A model generated the notes under the pieces. It did no database searches, was not told where the DNA came from, and was given only the letters and a program-made list of their open reading frames with translations. From contig NC_073693.1 in the NCBI RefSeq assembly GCF_029784155.1, positions 169,685,104 through 169,749,103 of the forward strand: 64,000 bases of DNA, written 5' to 3'. This DNA comes from Uranotaenia lowii. Taxonomy: Eukaryota; Arthropoda; Insecta; Diptera; Culicidae. This document shows, piece by piece, positions 1-10,727 of the stretch (positions are counted from its first letter, which is position 1; every line of letters starts with the position of its first letter). The position numbers were made by a program, and so were the translations under genes.

Positions 1-1700
1 CGCACTTAAGTTTGAGTGGTTTTACCAAAATTGCCAGGATGAATTTTTTTTTTTTTTGAAAAATCTCACTTTTTCCATTGAAAGTTTCATACAAATTATA
101 AGGTCTCTTAGGTTCACCTAAGTGTTATCCAAATGAGCCCATACGTTGCCAGCATTGATATATCATTCATTGGATTAAAATTGATGGGTTAGATCTAGGT
201 TTCAATGATGTTGGGAAATTAGTGTCCTTTTGGTCCTTTTGTGTGCTACAACGACTCGTTGAAACAGAAGGGCACCATGAATAAGACTTTCATTGAGATT
301 TATTTTTCAAATTTTTCTAAACTTCATTGTGAATACCAATCTATTCTAGAACATCAAAATTGAAACGAAGTTTGTATCCTTCAAGGGCGAAATCAAAAAA
401 GAGCATCAAGTTGCATTCATCGTAGCTGACCTGCCCTGCTGAAACCACAGAGGACCTGTTGATTTCTTTAATCATTACCGTGTTCGACTGACTCTCAAAA
501 CTGATTGCCCCGCAGCAACAGCCGGTGAAATCGAAATAAACTCGAAAACCAAAATCTACCGAGCTGAATGAACTTTTTCAGAAGCATATTTGAAGATTGC
601 CGCCCGTTGATGTTGATGTTCTTCTGTGTGGGATTGGTGCTCTTGTGCATGATCTGAATCGAAGGAATGTTGCCGATAATGTTCGTGTAACAGAACAGCC
701 CCTCTTGACTAGCAACCAACCCACTTCACCCCTCCAGGATATAACTGTGAGATTCCAGCCCCTGACTTCTTGCTGGCTGGCTTAGTTTTCAATAACGCTA
801 CTTTCCGTTAACGACGAATCTTGTTCTAGAAGCATATGAGTAGGTACCTTAGCCGTTTCAAACTACGAGCTATTCCGGGTCAGTATTGACGGCCAATGCA
901 ACTACAGAAAAGCATTGCCCGCAAGCTACAAAAATGATAAAACATGCAAAGTTTGCAAATTTCAGCAGCTGGCAAATTACGAACACACAGTCTAACGTCA
1001 TCATCCTACACTGCACTGGCTCGAAATCGAAGGAGAATCCGGCTAGCCACAAAAGGCTGCCCTTTCGGGTGGCTCCAGAGAGCTCCTTCCTTGCAAAAAG
1101 CAACTTGATTGCTACTTCCAGTTCAGCAGTGGCCAAATGAGAAAGGAACCCAAATACAACGATGACGACGACGACGACGACGGGCAACTGCTCTCTGTGT
1201 AAGGATTCGGAGCGTTCTACATTTTTCTTCAGGATTCCGTCTGTTTCGACCACGTGTGGATCGACGTCGGTATCGACAAGCCCAGCTTCCAGGAGCGGCT
1301 TGAATAGCGGCTTGGTTACGCATCTTGTTGTGAATGGTTTTGCTGGAAACAGCCGACACGTGTGTGGAGCATGTTAGTCGAACTCTTTGTTACGACAAGC
1401 ATCTTTCTTCCTCTCAGCAAAATACCAATCCCAATACGAACCACTTGTTCGAAAGGTTTGATGGGCGGCAACTTCTGAGATATTTGCAACAACATACTAA
1501 AAGGTAGAACAAGAAGCAAATTTTAGAACTAGGTCCATTGGCGTTATTGGTTTAATTGTGTTGTTGCATAGGTACTTACATAAATGCTAATTCCCTATGT
1601 ATTGTTAAATGTATCTTATTTAAAAAAAAAATTTACATAACAAAGCTTATGTAAAGTAACACGATCTTACGAAGCCAATTTACTAATGTAAAGCACCGAG
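1..1700. other. Unassigned AT-rich sequence with a GAC microsatellite
   Basis: No convincing gene was found here. Short open frames occur on both strands but none shows a recognisable domain, splice structure or codon bias. A short (GAC)n run lies at about 1161-1182. The stretch from 500 to 1400 is somewhat richer in GC than its surroundings and could hold old repeat or untranslated exon sequence, but nothing decides this. Confidence 0.5.
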
Positions 1701-1716
1701 ATTTTTTTTATTTGAT

Positions 1717-2509
1717 TGCGCATTAGACCGAGTCGATTTGGGGTCATTTTTGAATTTCTCTAACCCTGAGGTCTAAAAAGCTTCGTCTTGGTTCAAAACT
1801 CATCCATGATTTTTTGCAGAACTTTTAAGTAACGTTTACATGAGTAAGTTTGAACTTTTAGGTTTGTATGGGAAAATTGAATATTTTGTACTGAAAAATC
1901 AACATCATTTTTGTTTCTTCCGTGGAACCGAGCCAGCTGATAGTTTTTGCGAAAATTTGTAAAATTCCTTAAGGAAATTTTCCGCTGAACAACTTTGTCA
2001 AGGACCGTAACTTCGTATCTCATTAGACAAAAAAGTTATAAGGTGTTGATTGGGTGCATTGATTACTTTTCGCATTGATAAACAATAAATTCAATTGACA
2101 TCACTGCTTGAGCCTCGCGAAGTATTGCATGAAAAGTAATCATGCACCCTAGGCACCCTGCAGTGATGTCTATTGAATTTATTGCTTATCAATGCGAAAA
2201 GACATATCCTCATTCAACACCTTATAACTTTTTTGTCTTATAAGATACGAAGTTACGGTTCTCGACAAAGTTGTTTTGCGGAAAATTTCCTTAAGGAATT
2301 TCACAAATTTTCACAAAAACCATCAGCTGGCTCGGTTCCACAGAAGAAATTTTCCCATACAAACATAAAAGTTCAAATTTACTCATGTAAACGTTACTTA
2401 AAAATTCTGCAAAAAATCATGGATGAGTTTTGAACCAAGACGAAGCTTTTTAGACCCCAGGGTAAGAGAAATTCAAAAATGACCCCAAATCGACTCAGTC
2501 TATTGCGCA
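1717..2509. mobile_element. Foldback (long inverted repeat) element, about 790 bp
   Basis: Two arms of roughly 350-390 bp are reverse complements of each other around a spacer of about 50 bp. The outer ends read TGCGCATTAGACCGAGTCG on the left and its near-complement on the right. The mirror symmetry is visible in translation too: both arms encode KRYLK(V/I)LQKIMDEF, one on each strand. No transposase is present, so it is non-autonomous. A smaller inverted repeat (GAAAAGTAATCA type) sits near the centre. No clear target-site duplication was identified, so the superfamily is left open. Confidence 0.85.
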
Positions 2510-3760
2510 TATATTACACGACTTATGCCTTAGACCACTATGGTCAAACTTGGCACAGAGAATTTAATCTACAATGCGTAGCCGATGCTATATTACATTC
2601 CTACCTTTATTTCAAACTTCGTTTAAAGAATTCCTCTTTTTAAATATTTTCCATAAGCTAACGTGAACCTACATTGTATTTGTATTTGTACTCTATCCTT
2701 GTATATTAGATTTGAACTCGACCACAAAAAGAATCTCTTATCAAGAAACAAAACATCAGTTGGATCGTAGTGGTTTTAAAGGCTAACCGCCTTTGTTTAT
2801 ACTTTGCTCTGTTTTTGCTTATGTGTATGTTTACGATCCATAAATTTGATACAATGGTAACATAATCTATAAAAGGTTGTTATAGTTCAACGATTAAACA
2901 TTAAATCTTTGAGTTAAACTGAGCTGATCAATATCTCAAATTTATGGGTTTATTTTCCTCAGTTTTAATTTTGCACTGTATGGTCCAAAAATCCGAGTTT
3001 ATCGAAAAATTTCATATAATAACCAAATGATGAACTTCTGTTGAATGTGAAATGTGGCTTAAATTTAATCGTAAAATATTCGCAACTTCTTTGGAAAAAC
3101 TTCCCAAATATTTAAAAGATTTGCTGTAATAATTTTTATGAGAGAGACAACACAGTTCCATCGAACAGCTTCGAGCTCTCGTCGCTAGTTTGACAACCCC
3201 TTCTCATGTTATTCGGGTGCAATAGAGACACAAAATCTCGTTATTTTCTGATAGATTCATGCAAAAACAACATCATGAAAACAAACACAAAATCGATAAA
3301 ACATCCGTGAGACGAATTTGCATCCTTATGAACAATTTACTAATACTTTACTATATAAATTTTATTCTCGACCCAAAATATTCCTATAATGTTAATACTG
3401 TTTCTTACTGTAATGTATACTGTTTTGAGCACTTTTCTTTCAAAAAATATCGTGCCAGAATTGAATTCTTTCTCGAGAGACTGGACCTTTGACTGAAATT
3501 TGGTCCAAAATGCAAAACTCTTTTTTTTACTCTCTTTTCCATTTCAAGTTGACCTCTCAAAATACTACACATCGTAATGAAAATTTTCATGCATTTATTT
3601 TATTACCTCGTCTGTATTTCAATTTCAAATGTGTTTTCTTGAATTGTTATCGTTATTATGGCTCAATCCCATATTAACTTGAAAAAGTTCATCTTAATGT
3701 GCAATTTCAAGTTTTCTCAATTCTCCTTGCAGTTCATGTTTATCTCTAGCTGTTCTCATA
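2510..3760. other. AT-rich intergenic sequence, nothing recognised
   Basis: Only short chance open frames occur here. No splice-linked coding, tRNA-like sequence or terminal inverted repeat was recognised. Confidence 0.5.
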
Positions 3761-3769
3761 ACGTGCTTT

Positions 3770-4310
3770 AAATCGATGAGATGTTTGGGCCACCCTTTCG
3801 ACTTGGTTTTTTTTTCAAGCTATCCTTCAAACAGTGCTCTCGACTTGCATCATTGTGCTCGTAGCTTGGTCACTAGTTTTACCTAGGTATAATACACTAA
3901 AGCTGTTCTATTGAAACGCTTCATGGATAGTTCTTGTATTCCAATCAGCTTGATTTCAAATTCGATTATGTTCTTAGGCTATTCTCTCAACATACCATTT
4001 AGTTCCAAACTTTCCTTTAACTCGTTTGGAATTCCTATCAGTACACTTAGACTGTCCACTCAACTCGCCTTTGAATTTCAAACTAACACCTTAACTCACT
4101 TAACATTCTTCTCGATACATTCAAAAGCTGACCTCTAAACTCGCTTGAAATTTTTATCGATACTTTCAGGCTGTCCTCTCAACTCGCTTGAATTCTGATC
4201 AATAAATTCAGGCTGTCCTCTCAACTCGCCTTTCAATTTCAAGCTGTCTTCTCAAATCGCTTGAAACTGTGAACAACATGATCAAGCTATCCACAGCACT
4301 CGCTTTATAT
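3770..4310. repeat. Degenerate tandem repeat built on CTGTCCTCTCAACTCGC
   Basis: Variants of the phrase CTGTCCTCTCAACTCGC followed by TTGAATTTC or TTGAAATTT recur about every 35-60 bp, most clearly between 4050 and 4270. Examples are AGGCTGTCCTCTCAACTCGC twice around 4170-4230 and GCTGTCTTCTCAAATCGC near 4245. Spacing and unit sequence are both irregular, so this looks like an old minisatellite. The short frames across it are consequences of the repeat. Confidence 0.6.
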
Positions 4311-4761
4311 CTCATGTTCATCAATACAAGTTTTAGCGATACTTTAAAATCAGCTCATTCGTAAAAACACTTATTTCTGATGTACGGAACTGCGGTTTCC
4401 TTTTTTCCATTCGACCGAAATAGAAAGCAACGGCATAGTTTTTATTTGTTCCCACTGATTTAACACAATGGGTATTTATACTAATAATTTTGTCTCACAA
4501 TGGGTAATTTGTAATCCGTTTGATTTTAAAGCTAGTTTGATTTAAGCATATTGAAGTTATTTCTACGTGAAACTTCGATAGCGTATTTTTCCTTTTTTGG
4601 TCCACTTTTCGTTTTTCCAATTTCGACTTCTACAAACCGCTCTTGTAAGTCAAAAAGAAACACCTGTCACGGTCGCCAAATGTGCAGACTGGTCCGACGT
4701 TTTGAAGTACTACAGGGTTTACTCGCGCGCTCGTTATCACTGACTGACTGGTGGCACTATA

Positions 4762-5440
4762 ATAGCGGCAACTACGGTTAAGGGTCATCAGCGAAGTCAA
4801 GTCTCATTTTTTTACTATTGGGGAGACAGTCCACTGCGAGAGTCCATTAAGTTGATCTATTGTGGTTTACCCCGCGTTATTATGTTTACTTTGCTATGCT
4901 ACTTGACACCCCTGCACTATCGGTTGAAGTTGCAGTTGTTTACCGGTAGCACTACGAGCACACACATAACTAGGTAGGATCTCCAAGTGCAATCTACATA
5001 AGTTCCCGTGAAGAGATCCATCCACATGCATGTGCTGCATCATTGATGCATACAATTCCAAGGTATACACGGCTAGCATTTCACTAATGCTAAAACCGCC
5101 AACCTTCATCATACTATGTGCACTGATAAACTATGTGTGCCAGGTTATGCCACGACCGGGATTCGATCCCATGATCGTTGGCTTAGAAGACAAGGATGCT
5201 ATCCTCTAGGCCGCGATCTGCTGGCTCGTCAAGTCTCATACCAGCATATTTAATTTTCAATAAGCGAAAAATTAAGGGTAGATCGCTGAAAAGTCCAAAC
5301 AAAATTTCTCCGATAAGCTTAAATTATTGCCTAGTAATGACTCATTCAAACCTTACCTCAAATAACAATTTTTTGCTAGTTCCAGAGCTCGTAAGCTGTA
5401 TAGCCGGTGCCGAGGCTATGGGAATGGGAAATTCCACTAA
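4762..5440 (+). repeat. Dispersed repeat F, plus-strand copy, split by a SINE
   Basis: The left part (about 4762-4807) and right part (about 5240-5440) match, in inverted orientation, a continuous copy at about 27690-27925. Shared landmarks include CAACTACGGTTAAG, GTCAAGTCTCATACCAGCAT, AATGACTCATTCAAACCT and GAGCTCGTAAGCTGTA. The minus-strand SINE at 4808-5227 interrupts this copy, and the other copy is uninterrupted at the same point. The nature of repeat F is unknown; it has no coding content. Confidence 0.7.
4808..5227 (-). mobile_element. tRNA-derived SINE, about 420 bp, with target-site duplication
   Basis: Read on the minus strand, the element starts near 5227 with a tRNA-like head: an A-box-like stretch TAGAGGATAGCATCC and a B-box GGATCGAATCCC. 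It continues through an unrelated body and ends in a short poly-A (AGTAAAAAAA). It is flanked by a perfect 12-bp direct repeat, GTCAAGTCTCAT, at 4796-4807 and 5228-5239. The paralogous repeat at about 27873-27900 has the target once with no insertion, which proves the boundaries. Transcription by RNA polymerase III and mobilisation by a LINE are inferred from the structure. Confidence 0.85.
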
Positions 5441-5622
5441 AAACGCTAAAAAAAATTGGCTCAAAAATAATCAAATTTGTTAATTTTGAAACAGCTGAAT
5501 TTACTAATTCGCCCTCAGTTTCTTTTCAGAAAGAAGTATTGGTCCGAAAAGTAGCAGGAATTGAAAGAGGAAGATATAGCAACTGATCGGTACTACACCG
5601 ATCAGGAATTAGATTAAGTTTG

Positions 5623-5874
5623 TGTTGTAATGTGTCTTATGTTCACTTGACACTGTAACTCATTTGTTCGTAAAACCAATATTTGTGATCGTACCCCTAG
5701 TGTATAATCAACTCTCTCGCAACATAGCGATGAACCCAGAGAGAGCTACATACAATAGTTTAGTAAGCCATTTTAGTTGATAGAATAGAAAGTAAAGTTG
5801 AATTGAACGCACGGGTTTTAATTCGTTCCCAATAAATCGGCAATAAAGTCCAACTAAGCGACTTTCCTATTACA
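5623..5874 (+). mobile_element. Candidate LTR-retrotransposon long terminal repeat
   Basis: A block of about 252 bp starts TGTTGTAATG and ends CTATTACA, giving TG...CA ends with short inverted termini. It carries an AATAAA near 5831. The next bases (from 5875) could be a primer-binding or leader region, and the block continues into GC-richer sequence to about 6140. No second LTR and no gag-pol frame were found, so this is at most a fragment. The AT-rich context makes TG...CA ends easy to find by chance. Confidence 0.35.
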
Positions 5875-6980
5875 AATTCATCCGAAATCAGGCGAGTTAA
5901 GTGTTGGCTAAGAAAGCGCAATCGAATCGCGCAGTGGCACTCCGTACAACAAACACCGAAAGTGTAAACTAAATCTCCCCCCGAGCGGGCGATCAGCTGT
6001 TGTGCAGAAGAATTGACGACTTACCTGGAGTTTCTGCTGCTGGTGGATGCCGTCGCCTTAGAGACGGGAAGAAAACCCTCGAATTCCGAACCCCCCCATC
6101 GGCCGAGCCCGAACAGCAACCTAAAATACAGATTAGACAAGGTATAAGTTTAAAAAATATGATCAATATCATGACTAAAAATGTGTGCGCCGGCCGACGG
6201 GAGGTACCAAGAATAAAGTAGATATTTGTTCTTGCAAAAAAACGATAAAACAAATTTTCAAATTTTTTAATGAATTATCATAAGATTACCTTAATTTTCT
6301 GCATAAAAAGTATTAAGATCAAATGAATGGTTCTTGAGATACACGCATTCGTAACTGCCCATTTCTAAAAGAACTAAGCGTTAGCTTTCTTCACAGATTT
6401 CATCTGTCACTCTGCTCACGACGAAAACATCATCTTAAGGTTTTGATTGATGTTTAAATGAAAATGTCCAAAACATGGATTGTCAAGGATATAAAAAAAA
6501 ACTCTCTTTTCTGTTTATTAAATATTAAGAAATTGCTGTTCAATTAAAAATTATTGAGCAAATTAAACATGTTACGTTGCAATCTTGAAAATAATGATTT
6601 TATTTTAAAAGTGCACGTTGGTCACCACCAAAAATGCTCTGGAATTTTCAAATCAGAACATCCAAGCAATATGTAATAAATCCTAAAAATGAGAAATAAT
6701 TCAATTCATTTTGAGAGCTTGAGCAAGGCCCGGTTCATCAACTCGCTTACTATAAAATAAATATTCAATCAAATTATCAAAAGATTCTGAATAATCGAAC
6801 AGGGATATCATTTATTCAAAAAAAAACGGGAGCAGGTGTTTCCGTTTCCTTATCTACCTACAATTAGTAAATTAAATAGTCTTATCTTGGATATTTCTAC
6901 AACGATTTCTATTATATAGATCACAACGCCTTTTTTAATGCTATTAACCGGTGAAGAATTTGTTGTAGTGTGCTTCTAAC
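5875..6980. other. Possible LTR-element leader, then AT-rich sequence
   Basis: The first 250 bases are comparatively GC-rich and hold short overlapping frames on both strands without recognisable domains. From about 6220 on the sequence is AT-rich with no gene seen. A segment near 6320-6370 resembles one near 28230 and one near 11610, so some of it is probably old repeat. Confidence 0.35.
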
Positions 6981-6992
6981 CCAGGGTAGCTC

Positions 6993-7419
6993 TCAACCTG
7001 CTATGGTGGCATCCAGGGTCGCAATGTCCAGTCTCGAATCGGAAGTAGCCGGAGCACGGATTTCTTCCAGCGACTTCAGCACATGATCCGGTCCGGTGGC
7101 TCTCTCGGCAGATGAGCTCCCTGAGGGTGGAATCCAAACTCACCGGCCAGATATGCCACCTCAATCCTATTGCCGTCTTCATCCAGATATGAGTATTTGC
7201 TCGTTTCATATTTAGACATGGGATCCTTGTGGTTGGAGGTCAAAAACGTTCACCAAGATGATGGCCAATTGATCGGCACTGCTGCGTCCTCCTCCGAATC
7301 GTGCCGACCCACGCTGTGGTGCTGCCAAGACTGCCGAAGTCAGAAGGATGGAAAGCGTTATCTGGGGCAATACATTGGATTTAATCAATTTGTTTTGATT
7401 TTTAATGACGTACCTACAT
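6993..7419 (-). pseudogene. RR-1 cuticle protein pseudogene (three lesions)
   Basis: The reading is that of a small insect cuticle protein (CPR family, RR-1 type), whose chitin-binding Rebers-Riddiford domain normally sits in the extracellular cuticle. Exon 1 (7414-7419) should encode two residues before a GTACGT donor but reads ATG TAG. Exon 2 begins at 7361 after a CCCCAG acceptor with a signal-peptide core, ITLSILLTSAVLAAPQ, then a linker ending AIILVNVFDLQPQGS. A frameshift follows, and the domain resumes as YSYLDEDGNRIEVAYLAGEF then GFHPQGAHLPREPPD. A second frameshift precedes KSLEEIRAPATSDSRLD, which is the usual location of the 'LEEIRA' tail. The stop is at 6993-6995. Sequencing errors could explain single lesions, but three together favour a dead gene. 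It is divergently placed about 220 bp from the plus-strand gene at 7637. Confidence 0.75.
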
Positions 7420-7613
7420 TGATTTGATCCGCAGTATTTTAACAAATATGTATGAGTAAAATTCTTCAATATTTTGTTGGGTAATTGACGACGACGCCTT
7501 CAACGTACATAAATTGTTATTACTTCCAAGGCATTTGTTTCTAATAGACTGATTGAGTCACAACTAAACCTTTTTCAAAAGAGAAATTTAGGCGTGTTTC
7601 CCTTCTCATTCGA

Positions 7614-7618
7614 TCAGT
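7614..7618 (+). promoter_or_regulatory. Possible arthropod initiator (TCAGT)
   Basis: TCAGT, the arthropod initiator consensus, lies 19-23 bases before the ATG at 7637. A weak AT-rich stretch lies about 30 bases upstream (near 7585). No downstream promoter element was seen. The placement is plausible but the motif is short. Confidence 0.3.
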
Positions 7619-7636
7619 ATTGTTCGTCCGGTTAAC

Positions 7637-8384
7637 ATGCAGAAACTGTTCACACGTTACATACACTTTGAAGTCACTGCCTTCGGAGTTTTAATTCTCA
7701 TGAGATCGATCATCATGGTGCATAAAGTTTTAACGGATCCAGACCTAGACGCCATGATGAACTATTTTTGGGAGTTCAGTAAGCACCTTATCAAAAGATC
7801 AATGTATTTCGACTGCCTCATTCTCAACATCTTCCCAACAGCTAGTGACTTCCGGTGGCTTCGAGAGGTCATCGTTCCCTGTGAGCTTTTGTACGTCACG
7901 GCAGTGCTGTTGCTTTTCTATGGAATACGAAGTAAGGATGAACGATTCTTTTGGAGGAAGAATGACCTTAATGGGTTAAATTCCTATAAAAAAGGAAAAA
8001 AAAAAAAAAAAATGAACGATTCTTCTTCGCACTCATGGTGGCCGTATTTGTCGATTTTGGAGTGAAAGTTTTTGGGCAAATAAATGCTATATGGATGTCC
8101 GAATCCGAAAAGCTCTGGACGTGGCCAATTTTTTTGGATCCAATGCAGCTGGTGTCTCAAGTGTGTAGGTTTTTTTTTCGAATTTAATTTATATCATTAA
8201 AAAAAGTTTACCATAAGGTTTAGAATTAAATACTAACTTTACGTCGTCTTTAATTGTAGATGAGCTTATTCACTGGAGCTTGACGATAATTTTACTCAGC
8301 CGAATATACTCCACGGGAAGGAACGCTCGAAACCAGTTTGTGCGGTTCCGAGTAAAGGAAGATGAGATGAAGCTTATAGATTGA
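7637..8384 (+). pseudogene. Small multi-pass membrane protein gene, exon 1 split by a retroposed insertion
   Basis: Family not recognised. The gene starts MQKLFTRYIHFEVTAFGV and reads through several hydrophobic stretches (FEVTAFGVLILMRSII, VPCELLYVTAVLLLFYGI). At 7951 an insertion of 61 bp plus a 13-bp target duplication (74 bp, not a multiple of three) shifts the frame, and the open frame stops at 8065. If the insertion is skipped, the frame resumes FFFALMVAVFVDFGVKVFGQ and runs to a donor (GTAGGT) at 8165. A 95-bp intron follows, then exon 2 (8260-8384) encoding ELIHWSLTIILLSRIY and ending KEDEMKLID. The undisrupted product would be about 192 aa with roughly four membrane segments and a basic cytoplasmic tail. 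That the rest of the gene is free of stops suggests the disruption is recent, possibly polymorphic. Confidence 0.75.
7951..8011 (+). mobile_element. Minute 3'-end retroposon (61 bp) with poly-A and 13-bp target duplication
   Basis: The insert is flanked by ATGAACGATTCTT at 7938-7950 and 8012-8024 and ends in a run of A, the signature of LINE-style retroposition. Its body (7954-7999) is identical over 46 bases to the minus-strand complement of 20926-20971, a second tiny insertion. The body includes GACCTTAATGGGTTAAATTC. It is too short to encode anything and is probably the extreme 3' end of a SINE or LINE whose full copy is not in this window. Confidence 0.85.
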
Positions 8385-8399
8385 TTTTTGCCTCAACAG

Positions 8400-9870
8400 C
8401 GTGATAACAGTTTAATTCCAAGAAGTAAAATATTCTATAAAATAACAAAAACTATTGTTTGGTTGTAAGGTTTGTTTTGTAATTTTAATTTTTTTAGTTT
8501 CATTAGAACCACGAAATCAGATTTTTCAATTAGATTTTCCAACTTTTCCATCATCCACGCTTCAAGGGTAGTACATAAATCCTGAGCTGAAGGCAATTCG
8601 GTTGAATTTCCTCACTTTTTATATGATGTAGATGTAAGTGGAAGTTAAGATTTGTTATCTTCCTAAATCAGTCTATGATATATTTTGAAATGACTGATCG
8701 GATATAAGCTTTTGAACTGAAATATTGACTGAATGTCTTTTAAGAATCATCGCTTAGAAAATTCATCATTCTTATGTTCGCAAGCTCGTTAAAAATAAGG
8801 CTAGAATATCAGGCTATGTGGTCTTGTGTCAGACACTGTAAATTAAACAACATTAATGATAAAGTATTTTGTAGAGATGAGATGATGGATATAATAATAA
8901 TTAAAATAAGACTGATCGATCTCATCACTATTCGTCACCCTGATATACTACTCAAACGCCTGAAAGTATATTATCAATCAGAATAATTCAATAACCGCTA
9001 TAATGTTGCCAAGATGTTTGTTCCATTGTAAATTTTTGTATTGTTTTTAAAATCGCGGGAAAAGTTGTAATGTTAAATGAAGACAAATTAAAACTCCTCT
9101 TTGGTGTTAACCGTTCTTCAAACAAGTTGGTTTTTATCCCATATCCGAATGGTCTGACACTACAAAGACGAATAAAAATATTGTTTGTATTGAGTAATTG
9201 TAGAATGTATATAGTTTTATTAAAGTTTTATTTTCAGAAATTTAATGATAATGATGATGAATTTAAGAGTGTTAAAATTTATGAACGAGATCCCAGTGCT
9301 TTGGCGTTCCTGTGAATTCTTATAAAAAAGAACTTGAAATATGTACATGTATGATGGAAATATAAGTACCACCAAGTACAGATTTTGAGCAAGCTTTACA
9401 AAGTGTATACAGTTTAATTTGCATAACAACATAAAAAAATTGATAACCTGCAATTGAAGCGATGATAAAATTATATTTAAATACAATAAATAATGATGAA
9501 TAAGACAGTGACTTGATGGTCCGATGCCCTGCTTCATTATGATCTTTCTCTAGAAGAATTGAAATTATACTTGAATAGAATCTGAAACTACTTGTATAGT
9601 TAATAGTACAATAAATTTGCTTTTTGCTGAATAGCATTACTATAAACTGGCCGCAAAAATTATTTATAGTTGATAGTGAAAGAGAATGTAACTGTTATAC
9701 TGTAATAACTGTAAAAATTAATAAAAAAAAAACCCTTACAAAGATCAAGTATTGTTGAAGATTTTGTAAAAGAATTAGAAGGTAAACATAAAGGGAAATA
9801 TTCTTATGGAATGTACTGATTGATATTCATAATGATCAAATATGAATTGATTTCGTGGTGAAATTATTAT
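8400..9870. other. AT-rich intergenic sequence, nothing recognised
   Basis: Several short frames rich in Ile, Lys, Asn and Phe occur on both strands, as expected for AT-rich DNA. No domain, splice structure or repeat boundary was seen. Confidence 0.5.
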
Positions 9871-10727
9871 TATGTACAGACCCCGTTCGATTTTGGCAAC
9901 ATCCGAGCAAAAACCGTTCGATTTTGGCAACATCCAAAAAAGACGTTTTTTTTTGTAACTTTTTTATTTTCATTTCAAATTAATCAAAATAAATGTAAAA
10001 CGTAATATTAGCATGAAATTTTTCAATTTGGCTTATTTATAACAGTTTTAAACTGTAAAAACACGATTTTTTTCCATGTTTTTCTGCTTAAAACTAATAT
10101 AATTGAGCCAAATTGAAAAAAAATATGCTAATATAAGGTTTAACATAAATTTTGAATAATTTGAAATAAAAATTTGAAATAAAAAAGTGACAAAACCCGT
10201 TCGATTTTGGCAACATAAAATTTACGGGCGTGTTGGTCGAGGAGTAGGCGATGCCTTCTACGCACCGCACGCGTTTTTTTCGCTGTCCGCAATTTTTGTT
10301 TACGTTTTTTAAAAATTTATAATTTTTTGTTTTAGTTTCGTTGGAAACTATTGAAAAGTGCGATCAACGGATAGGGGAGATAACCATACAGTGACCAACA
10401 TGATACCGGAAGAAATTGGGATAGTTCTGGTGGACGTGCAAAATCAAACCAATCAGGAGCAATTACGCGTGCTTAAGTTTGAAAATAGTTCCCGGGCTTC
10501 GTTCATCATTTTTCGATAGTGTCTTTTCTTTTCACGGTCTTGCTTATCCCATAACCAAATGGTTGTTTCCGAATTTCTAACTAGAAGCAAATATGATAGT
10601 TCAATTTCTCTGTGGTTCAATTGGCATCTACTGTGAAGTGAAAATATGAATACCGATCACAAATAAACGATGCATTATCGTGACTTGTGGGTTGTTGAAG
10701 AAAAGTGTTATGGTGCGGGGCCTACTA

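Noticed and set aside
1793..2433. Two similar short proteins on opposite strands, at first suggestive of a duplicated gene pair
   Set aside because: They are mirror-image translations of the two arms of the foldback element.
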